From an uncultured Micrococcales bacterium (GTDB lineage: Bacteria > Actinomycetota > Actinomycetes > S36-B12 > UBA10799): DNA of 22,919 nt. Positions 1 through 6,887 of this stretch are shown one piece after another. The notes under the pieces were generated by a model, which was not told where the DNA came from, ran no database searches, and worked only from the letters and a program-made list of their open reading frames with translations. Both the position numbers and the translations under genes were made by a program. The stretch spans positions 1 to 22,919 of the forward strand of contig CALFYG010000043.1 in assembly GCA_937952095.1 (NCBI GenBank), given 5' to 3'. Numbering within the stretch: the first letter of the stretch is position 1; each line of letters begins with the position of its first letter.

Positions 1-319
1 TGTGGAAGGAACAGATGAGGATTGATCGTTCAACGAAGAGTCCGGGGTATATCTGGTCATGGTTGCTGTATGTTTCTTTGTCTTCATCCACGTCCGGCTG
101 GCCCGCAGAACGGGGGCCAGGCGTCAGCAGTCATCCGGTGGCAGCCTTGAAAACAGCCTGGGCAGCATGCATGAGCTACGGATGCAGCACACCCAGCCTG
201 GACCACGGAAAACCGCTCGGTACTGTAGGGCTTCCTGAACTGGCGCAGTTGCACTGCGGTCAGCGGGCCGTGGTCGGCTTCGTCTTATCGCAGGCGAGGC
301 AACGCCAGCGGCAGGCGAT

Positions 320-608
320 CTAGGACACAATACCGCCGCCTTTCCATCGCCAACCGCCTTTATGCCCGTCCAGTTCACCATGCTCTTTCTCCTGGATGCC
401 ACTCACGACAGCTTGGTCAAAATCGCGCTGGCGCACCCGGATCTGTCCGGTGACTAGCGGCACGAGCTCTGGATTGAAGCGAATTGGATTACCGGGCGGA
501 AACGTTTACCTTGTGCGCGATCTTCGACTCGAGTGCGCTGCGATCGGCAGCCACGTGGATGCCCCAGCCGGCGAAGGTGATGACCCAGGGGGTGAAGAAG
601 AACACCAT
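320..608 (-). pseudogene. Possible frameshifted remnant of a small membrane protein
   Basis: Reading the minus strand from an ATG at 608-606 gives 39 codons with a hydrophobic stretch (VFFFTPWVITFAGWGIHVAA) and strongly G/C-rich third positions. The frame then hits TAA at 491-489. Skipping one base at that point opens a second frame of 56 codons (starting NPIRFNPELVPLVTGQIRVR) that ends at TAG 322-320. The joined product would be about 95 residues: one membrane helix followed by a polar tail. Both halves have coding-like codon use, so a single-base indel (mutation or assembly error) is the simplest reading. I do not recognise the family, and coding-like sequence just upstream of the ATG suggests the true N terminus may lie further out. 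Confidence 0.3.
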
Positions 609-794
609 GGCGGTCAACGTAGCAGCGGGGGAGACCTGCGGGCGGGTCGTGAAGGCGCGGAGGTCGCAGCACGCCTCGGGTGGGTGGCCCGATATGCGGA
701 CACGAGCTTTCTGCGCCGGCGGTGTCTGCGGGCACGGTCGTGGTGCTCCCGTTAGAGGTTGTGCACTCCGGTGAGAGGTTGGCGGCCGTTTTCG

Positions 795-850
795 ACTAAC
801 GGATGGACCGGGGACTAACGGATGGACCAGGGCTAACGGATAGCCGGGGA
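795..850. repeat. 19-bp tandem repeat, three copies
   Basis: Two nearly identical 19-bp units (795-813 and 814-832, starting ACTAACGGATGGACC) are followed by a diverged third copy at 833-850 that begins CTAACGGATAGCC. They lie about 90 bp upstream of the promoter proposed for the CHAP gene. Function is unknown; it could be a regulator-binding array or simple slippage. Confidence 0.7.
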
Positions 851-939
851 CGGGCACCACTGGAGCGCCATCCGACTACGCAGCGTGTTCGGTCATCGGA
901 CGCTGCGTGAGGAGATGCCCGAAATGTCGGCTATATCCC

Positions 940-969
940 TTGACCGCCGGTTTCCACTCCCACTAAGTT
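940..969 (+). promoter_or_regulatory. Promoter of the CHAP-domain gene
   Basis: TTGACC at 940-945 and TAAGTT at 964-969 are separated by 18 bp, a good match to a housekeeping-sigma promoter with the actinobacterial TANNNT -10 form. Transcription would start near 976, giving a ~40-nt leader before the GTG at 1017. This argues against any start codon upstream of about 976. Confidence 0.5.
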
Positions 970-1016
970 CACGCGAAGCACGTCTGACATCGTCGTCGAC
1001 ACATCGGAGCCCCCCA

Positions 1017-1946
1017 GTGAAACGCTTTGCCGTGGCACTCGCCTCCGTCGGCGCATTGTTGGCGCTGCCTGCCCCGGCCTCCGCGCTGGACCTCGATCCG
1101 GTGCGTTTGCAGCTGGTCGATGTCCCTGCCACCGTTCCCGCTGGATCCGATTCATCGGTCGGAGCCTTCGTGCCGCGTGGTGCCCGGTGCCGGCTGGTTC
1201 TTCGCGATGCCGCAGCCGCGGTCATCAAGGGCCCGGGTGCTCGGGCCGCATCAGGCTTCATGCAGTTCCCCTGGACCCAGCAGGCCGGGACTGCGTCCGG
1301 GACCTGGCGGGTGCGCGTCAAGTGCCACACGACGGTCAAGCGCTGGAAGTCCAAGTGGGGTGCGTTCGATGTCACCTCGAGCCTGCAGGGTGCGCCCTCG
1401 GTGCCGACGATCAATCGACCAGTCTCCGCATCTGTCTCCTCACTGTCGGCGTCCTACGGCTGGGCGCCCTTCGGCACCACGCTGATCCGGGGAACCGACT
1501 GGTTCGGTGGGCGTGGGGTCGACGTGCGCAGCAACGGTGGGAACGGGTGTGCATCTGGATGTGCGGTGCGTGGCACCTACGGCACGAAGTACCAATGCGT
1601 CGAACTCGTGAATCGGTTCGTGCGCACGCAGGGCTGGGTCGCCGGCAACATCATGGGCAACGCCGGTCAACTCCTGGACAAGGCTCCGGCGGCTGCGTTC
1701 GACAAGCACAAGGCCGGTGACGGCTACATGCCAGTGCCCGGCGACATCATCGTCTGGACCGGTGGCAGCACCGGCTATGGCCACGTCGCCGTGGTCTCCG
1801 CAGTCGCCGCCGGCGTCGTCACATTCGTCGAGCAGAACGCGAGCCGCACCGGTACCTACCGCTTGAAGGCCGATGGGACCGGCAGACTCGCGGGCTACGG
1901 GTCGCTGCGCCACATCGGGTACCTGCACGCCAAAGCGAACGCCTGA
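1017..1946 (+). CDS. Secreted CHAP-domain amidase/peptidase
   Basis: Predicted 309-residue exported protein. The GTG at 1017 is chosen because GGAG sits 7 nt upstream, a promoter lies at 940-969, and translation then begins with a classic signal peptide (VKRFAVALASVGALLALPAP, cleavage likely after ASA around residue 23). The frame is open back to 885, but that extension has no signal-peptide logic and lies upstream of the promoter. Residues ~24-130 form an uncharacterised beta-rich domain. The C-terminal half is a CHAP domain: catalytic Cys194 in YQCVELVNRFV, His256 in GHVAVVS and Glu272 in FVEQNAS. CHAP enzymes cleave peptidoglycan peptide or amide bonds, so cell-wall remodelling outside the membrane is likely; the exact bond cannot be told. 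A weak hairpin (1951-1965) follows the stop. It appears monocistronic. Confidence 0.88.
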   Translation: MKRFAVALASVGALLALPAPASALDLDPVRLQLVDVPATVPAGSDSSVGAFVPRGARCRLVLRDAAAAVIKGPGARAASGFMQFPWTQQAGTASGTWRVRVKCHTTVKRWKSKWGAFDVTSSLQGAPSVPTINRPVSASVSSLSASYGWAPFGTTLIRGTDWFGGRGVDVRSNGGNGCASGCAVRGTYGTKYQCVELVNRFVRTQGWVAGNIMGNAGQLLDKAPAAAFDKHKAGDGYMPVPGDIIVWTGGSTGYGHVAVVSAVAAGVVTFVEQNASRTGTYRLKADGTGRLAGYGSLRHIGYLHAKANA

Positions 1947-2208
1947 CTCAGGCGCTTTTCGCGCCACCGAACGCCGCAGCGAGGAAAGCACTGCACTCGC
2001 CAGCCGGCCGTCCACACAGGCCGCACCACAACTGCACTCCTGATACACCGGTGGTCACCCGGTACCACGTGTGCCGGCCAGAGGTGGCCGCATCATCACC
2101 ATCCATGCACCGGTGTTGCCCCGCGGATCGCGGTACATCCCCGCGCGGATATCACGGAATGGTGACGGTCCGGCGGGCCGTCCGGAGAGCGGGGGTAGCC
2201 TGCCTGGC
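1947..2208 (+). other. Intergenic region between CHAP and acylase genes
   Basis: A GGCGC/GCGCC hairpin with a 5-nt loop (1951-1965) just after the CHAP stop could be a weak terminator. A second hairpin, CGGCCA-GAGG-TGGCCG, lies at 2075-2090. No convincing promoter hexamer pair was found for the following gene. The downstream frame is open back to GTG 2071, but that segment is arginine/proline-rich and precedes the evident membrane anchor. Confidence 0.4.
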
Positions 2209-4770
2209 ATGCGCACTCTGGGCAAGATCCTCGGGATCGCGGCGATCATCGTGCTGGTCCTCGCGGTCGTCCTGGTCTCCTTCGGGGCGTGGACGGTGCA
2301 CCGACCCTTCCCGCAACTCAATGGAGAGATCACGGTTGCCGGCCTTGAGGGTTCCGTGGAGGTCGTGCGTGATGATCTGGGCATCCCACAGATCTATGCG
2401 GACAGCATCGACGACCTGTTCTTCGCAGAGGGGTACGTCCACGCCCAGGACCGCTTCTACGAGATGGATGTCCGACGGCACATCACCGCCGGTCGGCTCT
2501 CCGAGATGTTCGGAGACAGTCAGGTGGAGACCGACAAAGTGATCCGCACCATGGGCTGGCGCCGGGTGGCCGAGCAGGAGTACGAGATGCTCTCGGCGCA
2601 GACCCGGCAGATCCTTGAGGCCTACGCGCGCGGGGTGAACGCCTACGTCGCCGATCGGTCCGGGCCGGAGTTGAGCCTGGAGTACTCGGTGCTGCGCCTG
2701 ATCAACTCCGAGTACTCGATCGAACCGTGGGATCCCGTCGACTCGGTGGCCTGGTTGAAGGCGCTGGCCTGGGACCTTGGCGGCAACATGGGAGATGAGA
2801 TCCAACGTTCCTTGGCGGCTGCGGCCGTCGGGGTCGATCAGGCCGAGGACATCTATCCGCCCTATCCCTATCGGCGGCACCGGCCCATCGTGGTGGACGG
2901 TGAAGTGGTGGAGGGTCGGTTCCAGCAGTCGCTGCCCCGAGCGACGGCCGCTGCGACCCTTCCGGCATCCCCGGCGCTGCGATCCGCTCAGACGGCGTTC
3001 CGACGACTCGACACAGTGCTGGGACCGAAGGGTAAGGGGATCGGCTCGAACAGCTGGGTGGTGTCCGGCGAGAAGTCGATCACGGGCAAGCCGCTGCTGG
3101 CCAACGATCCGCACCTGGCGCCCGGGATCCCTTCGCTGTGGTACCAAGCCGGACTGCACTGCCGCACCGTCTCCGACGAGTGCCCGTATGAGGTCGCCGG
3201 ATGGACCATGGCCGGCATGCCGGGTATCTTCATCGGCCACAACGCCGACATCGCCTGGGGCTTCACGAACCTGGGGCCGGACGTGATGGACCTCGCGCTG
3301 GAGAAGGTGGATGGGCGTACCTATGAACTGGACGGCAGACGGCTGCCGTTGCGCACACGCGAAGAGGTGATCGAAGTCGCCGGCGGCGAGGATGTCAGGT
3401 TCACCGTGCGGTCCACCGCCAACGGCCCCATCATGTCCGACGTGCTCGAGTCCACCACGGCGGCGGGCGCGGACGCCCCGGCGCCGGCACCCGGTCAGCA
3501 GGCTGACGATCAGGCTGTCCCCGCGCGCGACAGCGGGTATGCGGTGGCATTGAAGTGGACGGCGCTGACACCTCGGCCCACGTTCGACGCCTTCCCGCTC
3601 ATCGCGCGGGCGAAGGACTGGGAGGACTTCCGGGCAGCGGCGCGTTTCGTCACGGTACCCGCTCAGAACCTCATCTATGCCGACACGAAAGGTCGCATCG
3701 GGTACCAGGCGCCTGGTGTGATCCCGATCAGGAAGGGGTACGACGGGAAGTGGCCGTTCCCCGGGTGGAGTTCACAGTACTCCTGGAACGGGCAGATCCC
3801 CTTCGAGGAACTGCCGACGATCACCGACCCGGAAGAGGGGTACATCGTGACCGCCAACCAGGCGGTGATCGGCAAGCAGTATCCATACCTGTTGACCGAC
3901 GACTGGTCCTACGGGGCCCGCTCGCAACGGATCTTCGACCTCATCGCCGAGGCGACGAAGGGAGGTGACCCCATGACCCAGGAAGAGATGCAGGACATCC
4001 AGATGGACGCGCACAACGAGTTGGCGACCTTCCTGGTGCCGCGTCTGCAGGACATCGAGGTCGACGACGCGACCCGGCCCGCTGTGGCGCTGCTCGACGG
4101 GTGGGACTACCAGCAGTCGGTGGACTCTGCACCCGCGGCGTATTTCAACGCGGTCTGGCGGCAGATGGTCCAGCGGATGTTCGATGACGTCCTGCCCAGT
4201 GATCTCACGCTCGTGGATGGTGGCGACCGGTTCTGGGAGGCGACCTACCGCCTGTGGGAGCAACCGGACAACGCGTGGTGGGATGACACCAGCACCCCGG
4301 AGGTCGAGGATCGCGACGCCACCGTGCGCGCGAGCATGCAGGCCGCCGCAGCGGAGTTGAGCGACACGCTCGGCTCCGATCCGCAGAAGTGGGAATGGGG
4401 CGATCTGCACACCCTCGAACTGACCAACCAGACGCTCGGCAACAGTGGGGTCGCACCGGTTGAGTGGTTGTTCAACCGGGGGCCGTACCGCGTCGGAGGT
4501 GGGGAGAGCATCGTGCAGGCGACCGGTTGGACACCGGCGGACGGGTACGAAGTGACATGGGTTCCCAGCATGCGACAGGTGATCGACATGGCTGACCTCG
4601 ACAACTCGACGTGGGTGAATCTCACCGGTGCCAGCGGGCATGCGTTCGACGCCACCTACCGCGATCAGACCGAGGCCTGGGCGACAGGGCAGCAGTACCC
4701 GTGGGCTTTCAGCCGACAGGCGGTCGAAGCGTCCGGGCGCGACACGCTGGTTCTGCAGCCCGCGTCATGA
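2209..4770 (+). CDS. Penicillin acylase family (S45) Ntn-hydrolase, membrane-anchored
   Basis: 853-residue protein starting at ATG 2209, where a short basic N terminus (MRTLGK) leads straight into a membrane helix at residues ~6-27. The rest would lie outside the membrane. The family is recognisable from the N-terminal block VVRDDLGIPQIYADS...FFAEGYVHAQDRFYEMD and from GSNSWVVSG. Ser280 in the latter is the expected nucleophile and would become residue 1 of the beta chain after autocatalytic cleavage. The following GKPLLANDPHL, GIFIGHNADIAWGFTN and the NQ-containing ANQAV segment also match S45 enzymes. Members hydrolyse amide bonds of penicillins, acyl-homoserine lactones or other N-acyl compounds; the substrate cannot be read from sequence. 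An unusual Ala/Pro/Gln-rich insert lies at residues ~420-440. The stop overlaps the next gene's start (ATGA at 4767-4770), so the two are translationally coupled. Confidence 0.92.
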   Translation: MRTLGKILGIAAIIVLVLAVVLVSFGAWTVHRPFPQLNGEITVAGLEGSVEVVRDDLGIPQIYADSIDDLFFAEGYVHAQDRFYEMDVRRHITAGRLSEMFGDSQVETDKVIRTMGWRRVAEQEYEMLSAQTRQILEAYARGVNAYVADRSGPELSLEYSVLRLINSEYSIEPWDPVDSVAWLKALAWDLGGNMGDEIQRSLAAAAVGVDQAEDIYPPYPYRRHRPIVVDGEVVEGRFQQSLPRATAAATLPASPALRSAQTAFRRLDTVLGPKGKGIGSNSWVVSGEKSITGKPLLANDPHLAPGIPSLWYQAGLHCRTVSDECPYEVAGWTMAGMPGIFIGHNADIAWGFTNLGPDVMDLALEKVDGRTYELDGRRLPLRTREEVIEVAGGEDVRFTVRSTANGPIMSDVLESTTAAGADAPAPAPGQQADDQAVPARDSGYAVALKWTALTPRPTFDAFPLIARAKDWEDFRAAARFVTVPAQNLIYADTKGRIGYQAPGVIPIRKGYDGKWPFPGWSSQYSWNGQIPFEELPTITDPEEGYIVTANQAVIGKQYPYLLTDDWSYGARSQRIFDLIAEATKGGDPMTQEEMQDIQMDAHNELATFLVPRLQDIEVDDATRPAVALLDGWDYQQSVDSAPAAYFNAVWRQMVQRMFDDVLPSDLTLVDGGDRFWEATYRLWEQPDNAWWDDTSTPEVEDRDATVRASMQAAAAELSDTLGSDPQKWEWGDLHTLELTNQTLGNSGVAPVEWLFNRGPYRVGGGESIVQATGWTPADGYEVTWVPSMRQVIDMADLDNSTWVNLTGASGHAFDATYRDQTEAWATGQQYPWAFSRQAVEASGRDTLVLQPAS

Positions 4771-5516
4771 CCGGTGACGATGTCCCTGAGGAGGTCTTCT
4801 CCGGCGCTGCCACGAAGTTGACCATGGGGCTGCGACCCCTGGACATGGCGACGTGGCTCGACGCCGATCCCGCCGACCCCCAGTTGGCCATGCGGCAGGA
4901 GTTGCTGGCAGATAGGCGTAACGAGGTGTTCGGTGCGCTGCCCGGATCGTCGGGCGCCCGGGCGCAGGTGGCGGAGGCGGTGGCCGATCATGTGGGCGCG
5001 CACTTGCCGGGCCGCGACGATCCCCTCGTCGAGGCGGCCTCCCTTGTGCGTGATGACCTGTGCGTCCTGGAGCAGCAGGACGGCCGTTGGCTGCTCACCG
5101 CGGGGGTCGTGTGCTTCCCGTCCCGCTGGCGGTTGGCCGACAAACTCGGTCGCGATGTGACGTCCATCCACGATCCGGTGCCCCGATACCGCGAGACCCT
5201 CGGGGCGGCCACCGACTCCGCGATGTCCGCCATCGGGCGGATGCGCCCACGCTGGCGGGTGAACTGGACGTTGCTGGACGACCCCGCTTTGTTCCAGCCC
5301 ACCGCGCCGACCGGGCGGACGCATCGCCCGGGGCTGGAGTCCTTCCTGCGTGTCGAACGCCAATGCCTGGTGCCCATCGCAGACGTGATCGTCTTCTCCA
5401 TCCGCACGTCGGTGCTACCGGTCGCGGAACTCGATGAGTCGAAAGCGTCTGCGCTGCTCGCGTCGGTGGCTGGGAGCCCGGACGATCTGGCTGCCTACCG
5501 CGGTTGGAACGTGTAG
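4767..5516 (+). CDS. DUF3445 / heme-dependent oxidative N-demethylase-like protein
   Basis: 249-residue soluble protein. The ATG at 4767 overlaps the acylase stop by four bases; the open frame continues upstream inside the acylase gene but only as a shadow. The family is recognised from the pattern MGLRPLDMATWLDAD near the N terminus, CFPSRWRLADKLG followed by IHDPVP around residues 116-140, and the late ERQCLVPIADVIVFSIRT. Proteins of this family (DUF3445) resemble the alpha subunit of a heme-dependent oxidative N-demethylase. The assignment is by remembered family pattern and the reaction here is not proven. Coupling to an amide hydrolase suggests a shared pathway for an N-substituted compound, which is inference. 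It ends four bases before the stop of the convergent gene on the other strand. Confidence 0.8.
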   Translation: MTGDDVPEEVFSGAATKLTMGLRPLDMATWLDADPADPQLAMRQELLADRRNEVFGALPGSSGARAQVAEAVADHVGAHLPGRDDPLVEAASLVRDDLCVLEQQDGRWLLTAGVVCFPSRWRLADKLGRDVTSIHDPVPRYRETLGAATDSAMSAIGRMRPRWRVNWTLLDDPALFQPTAPTGRTHRPGLESFLRVERQCLVPIADVIVFSIRTSVLPVAELDESKASALLASVAGSPDDLAAYRGWNV

Positions 5517-5520
5517 CGGC

Positions 5521-5967
5521 TCAGAAATGGAACGGCTTCGGGGGCTGGTTCATCGTGGCGCGGGGGCAGGTTGCCAGCGTCAGCCCGCCGAAGGAGAGCG
5601 CGGCGTCGCACAGGGATACGACGGTCCACCCCAGTCGAGAGGCATAGGCGGTGATGGTCGCGCAGTAGATCGTGATCTCGTAGCGGGTCGGGGTGGCGTA
5701 GGCCACCTGGATCGTGCCGATCAACCGTGCCCCACCCGGATCGTCGGGCGTGCGCCAGGGCATGTCGTAGCGTGCCCATCGCGCCGGATCGGCAGACCAC
5801 AAGCCGCCGTTGGTGGCGTCTCGCAGGGCCAGCTCCACGAGGATGGATCGCGCGGATTCCTCCGGAACGATCGCTGCCGGGCGGATGATCTCCGTGATGT
5901 CGTTGTCGAGCGCCCCAGCGGTGAAGGCGGCGGGCAACGGACCGGTCGGATCGGGAGCGAGCACCAC
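5521..5967 (-). CDS. Uncharacterised 148-residue protein
   Basis: I do not recognise the family. The frame is open from 5973, but AGGAGG at 5978-5973 fixes the start: GTG 5967 is 5 nt and GTG 5964 is 8 nt from it, while ATG 5970 is only 2 nt away. GTG 5967 is chosen. The product begins VVLAPDPTGPLPAAF and is probably soluble. It has a hydrophobic beta-rich central segment (ARLIGTIQVAYATPTRYEIT) and a proline-rich C terminus (QPPKPFHF). No signal peptide or membrane helix is evident. It faces the DUF3145 gene divergently across a ~200-bp gap and converges with the DUF3445 gene. Confidence 0.7.
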   Translation of the reverse strand: MVLAPDPTGPLPAAFTAGALDNDITEIIRPAAIVPEESARSILVELALRDATNGGLWSADPARWARYDMPWRTPDDPGGARLIGTIQVAYATPTRYEITIYCATITAYASRLGWTVVSLCDAALSFGGLTLATCPRATMNQPPKPFHF

Positions 5968-6075
5968 CATCACCTCCTCGTGACGTGGTTGTTATCGGCC
6001 GTGCAACGCTGCGACTGAGCCGCTGTAGCCCATTCCGGTGAGCCTGGGCGCCATCGGGTGAACGGCGGGTCGTTC

Positions 6076-6104
6076 TTGGTGAATCCCCGAATCGTCGGTA
6101 TCCT
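6076..6104 (+). promoter_or_regulatory. Candidate promoter of the DUF3145 gene
   Basis: TTGGTG at 6076-6081 and TATCCT at 6099-6104 are separated by exactly 17 bp within the divergent intergenic region. Transcription would begin near 6111, leaving a leader of about 55 nt that contains the strong GAGGAGG at 6154-6160. Confidence 0.45.
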
Positions 6105-6166
6105 GATCTCGGCTCTTGGCTGTCTCGACGCTGGGGAAGGCGAACCGAGACATGAGGAGGGCCTTG

Positions 6167-6655
6167 ATGCGTAGTACCCAGGCGGCGGCCCGGGGAGTGG
6201 TGTTCATCCACTCCTGCCCGAGGGCTCTGATGTCGCACGTGGAGTGGGCGGTGGAACGCGCCGTCGAGCGTACGCAACCACACGAGTGGGCGAGCCAGCC
6301 GATCCAGACCGGCATGTTCCGCTGTGAGTTCCAGTGGTACGGCACGGCGGGAACAGCGGCGATGATCGCGTCGGCGTTGCGCGGCTTCCCCAATCTGCGA
6401 TTCGAAGTCACCGAGCAGACCGACCGGGACGCCGGCGAACGCTTCAGCTTCACGCCGAGCCTGGGCATGTTCCGGGCGGCGACCGGCCCGAACGGCGACA
6501 TCACGGTGGGGGAGGAGCGCCTGCGTGGCCTGCTGTCCGAACCCGACCCGCGCACCGGTCTCGCGATGCTTCTCGGGCAAGCGTGGGACGACGAACTCGA
6601 GCCGTTCCGGATGGCCGCTGACGACGGTGTGCGCTGGCTGACTCGGGTCGGCTGA
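6167..6655 (+). CDS. DUF3145 family protein
   Basis: 162-residue protein. ATG 6167 is preceded by GAGGAGG (6154-6160) at 6 nt, which settles the start although the frame is open back to 6116. The sequence RGVVFIHSCPRALMSHVEW near the N terminus, then GMFRCEFQWYGTAGTAA and LRFEVTEQTD, is the pattern of the actinobacterial family DUF3145. The family is conserved across actinobacteria but, as far as I know, without an assigned function. There is no signal peptide or membrane helix, so it is probably cytoplasmic. It appears monocistronic. Confidence 0.85.
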   Translation: MRSTQAAARGVVFIHSCPRALMSHVEWAVERAVERTQPHEWASQPIQTGMFRCEFQWYGTAGTAAMIASALRGFPNLRFEVTEQTDRDAGERFSFTPSLGMFRAATGPNGDITVGEERLRGLLSEPDPRTGLAMLLGQAWDDELEPFRMAADDGVRWLTRVG

Positions 6656-6887
6656 GAGTTCGCCGGGCCCGGTTCCCCGATCCAGTGTCACCCATTCGGC
6701 GCAATCGCCCCGGGTTCGGGCTTCTCGCAACGGCGTGAACTGCCGCTCATCGGCCGGATTACTTCGTGACTGTTGACCCGTTAGGGTGACAACTCCGGTC
6801 GGTATGTGGATCATTCACCCATTTGGCGGCGCAGTGGGGGGGTGGGTGATGGCGATCCTTTGAGTGAGCTCAAAAGGAGGTGGCCCC
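6656..6887 (+). promoter_or_regulatory. Leader region of the subtilase gene with RBS hairpin
   Basis: A TAGGGT box at 6782-6787 could serve as a -10 element; the -35 position is poor, so this is weak. Just before the gene, CCTTTGAG (6857-6864) can pair with CTCAAAAGG (6869-6877) around a 4-nt loop with one bulged A. This buries the first part of the AAAAGGAGG ribosome binding site, so translation could be controlled by opening this hairpin. Nothing else is recognised in the interval. Confidence 0.4.

Larger units (their letters stand above)
1..880. other. Region without an intact gene
   Basis: No open frame here has a convincing start, a ribosome binding site and a recognisable product. Short frames exist on both strands but overlap each other and look like shadows. 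Two things stand out and are listed separately: a possible frameshifted remnant on the minus strand at 320-608 and a 19-bp tandem repeat at 795-850. GC is high, as in the rest of the actinobacterial part, so nothing suggests foreign DNA here. Confidence 0.6.

Noticed and set aside
362..457. 31-codon plus-strand frame (MPVQFTMLFLLDATHDSLVK...)
   Set aside because: Short, no ribosome binding site, and antisense to the longer coding-like minus-strand frame.
885..1016. Upstream extension of the CHAP protein
   Set aside because: It lies across and upstream of the promoter at 940-969 and would bury the signal peptide; GTG 1017 has GGAG at good spacing.
5495..6814. 439-codon minus-strand frame spanning the 5521-5967 gene and the DUF3145 gene
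   Set aside because: It overlaps two better supported genes in other frames and is a low-complexity Arg/His-rich shadow.
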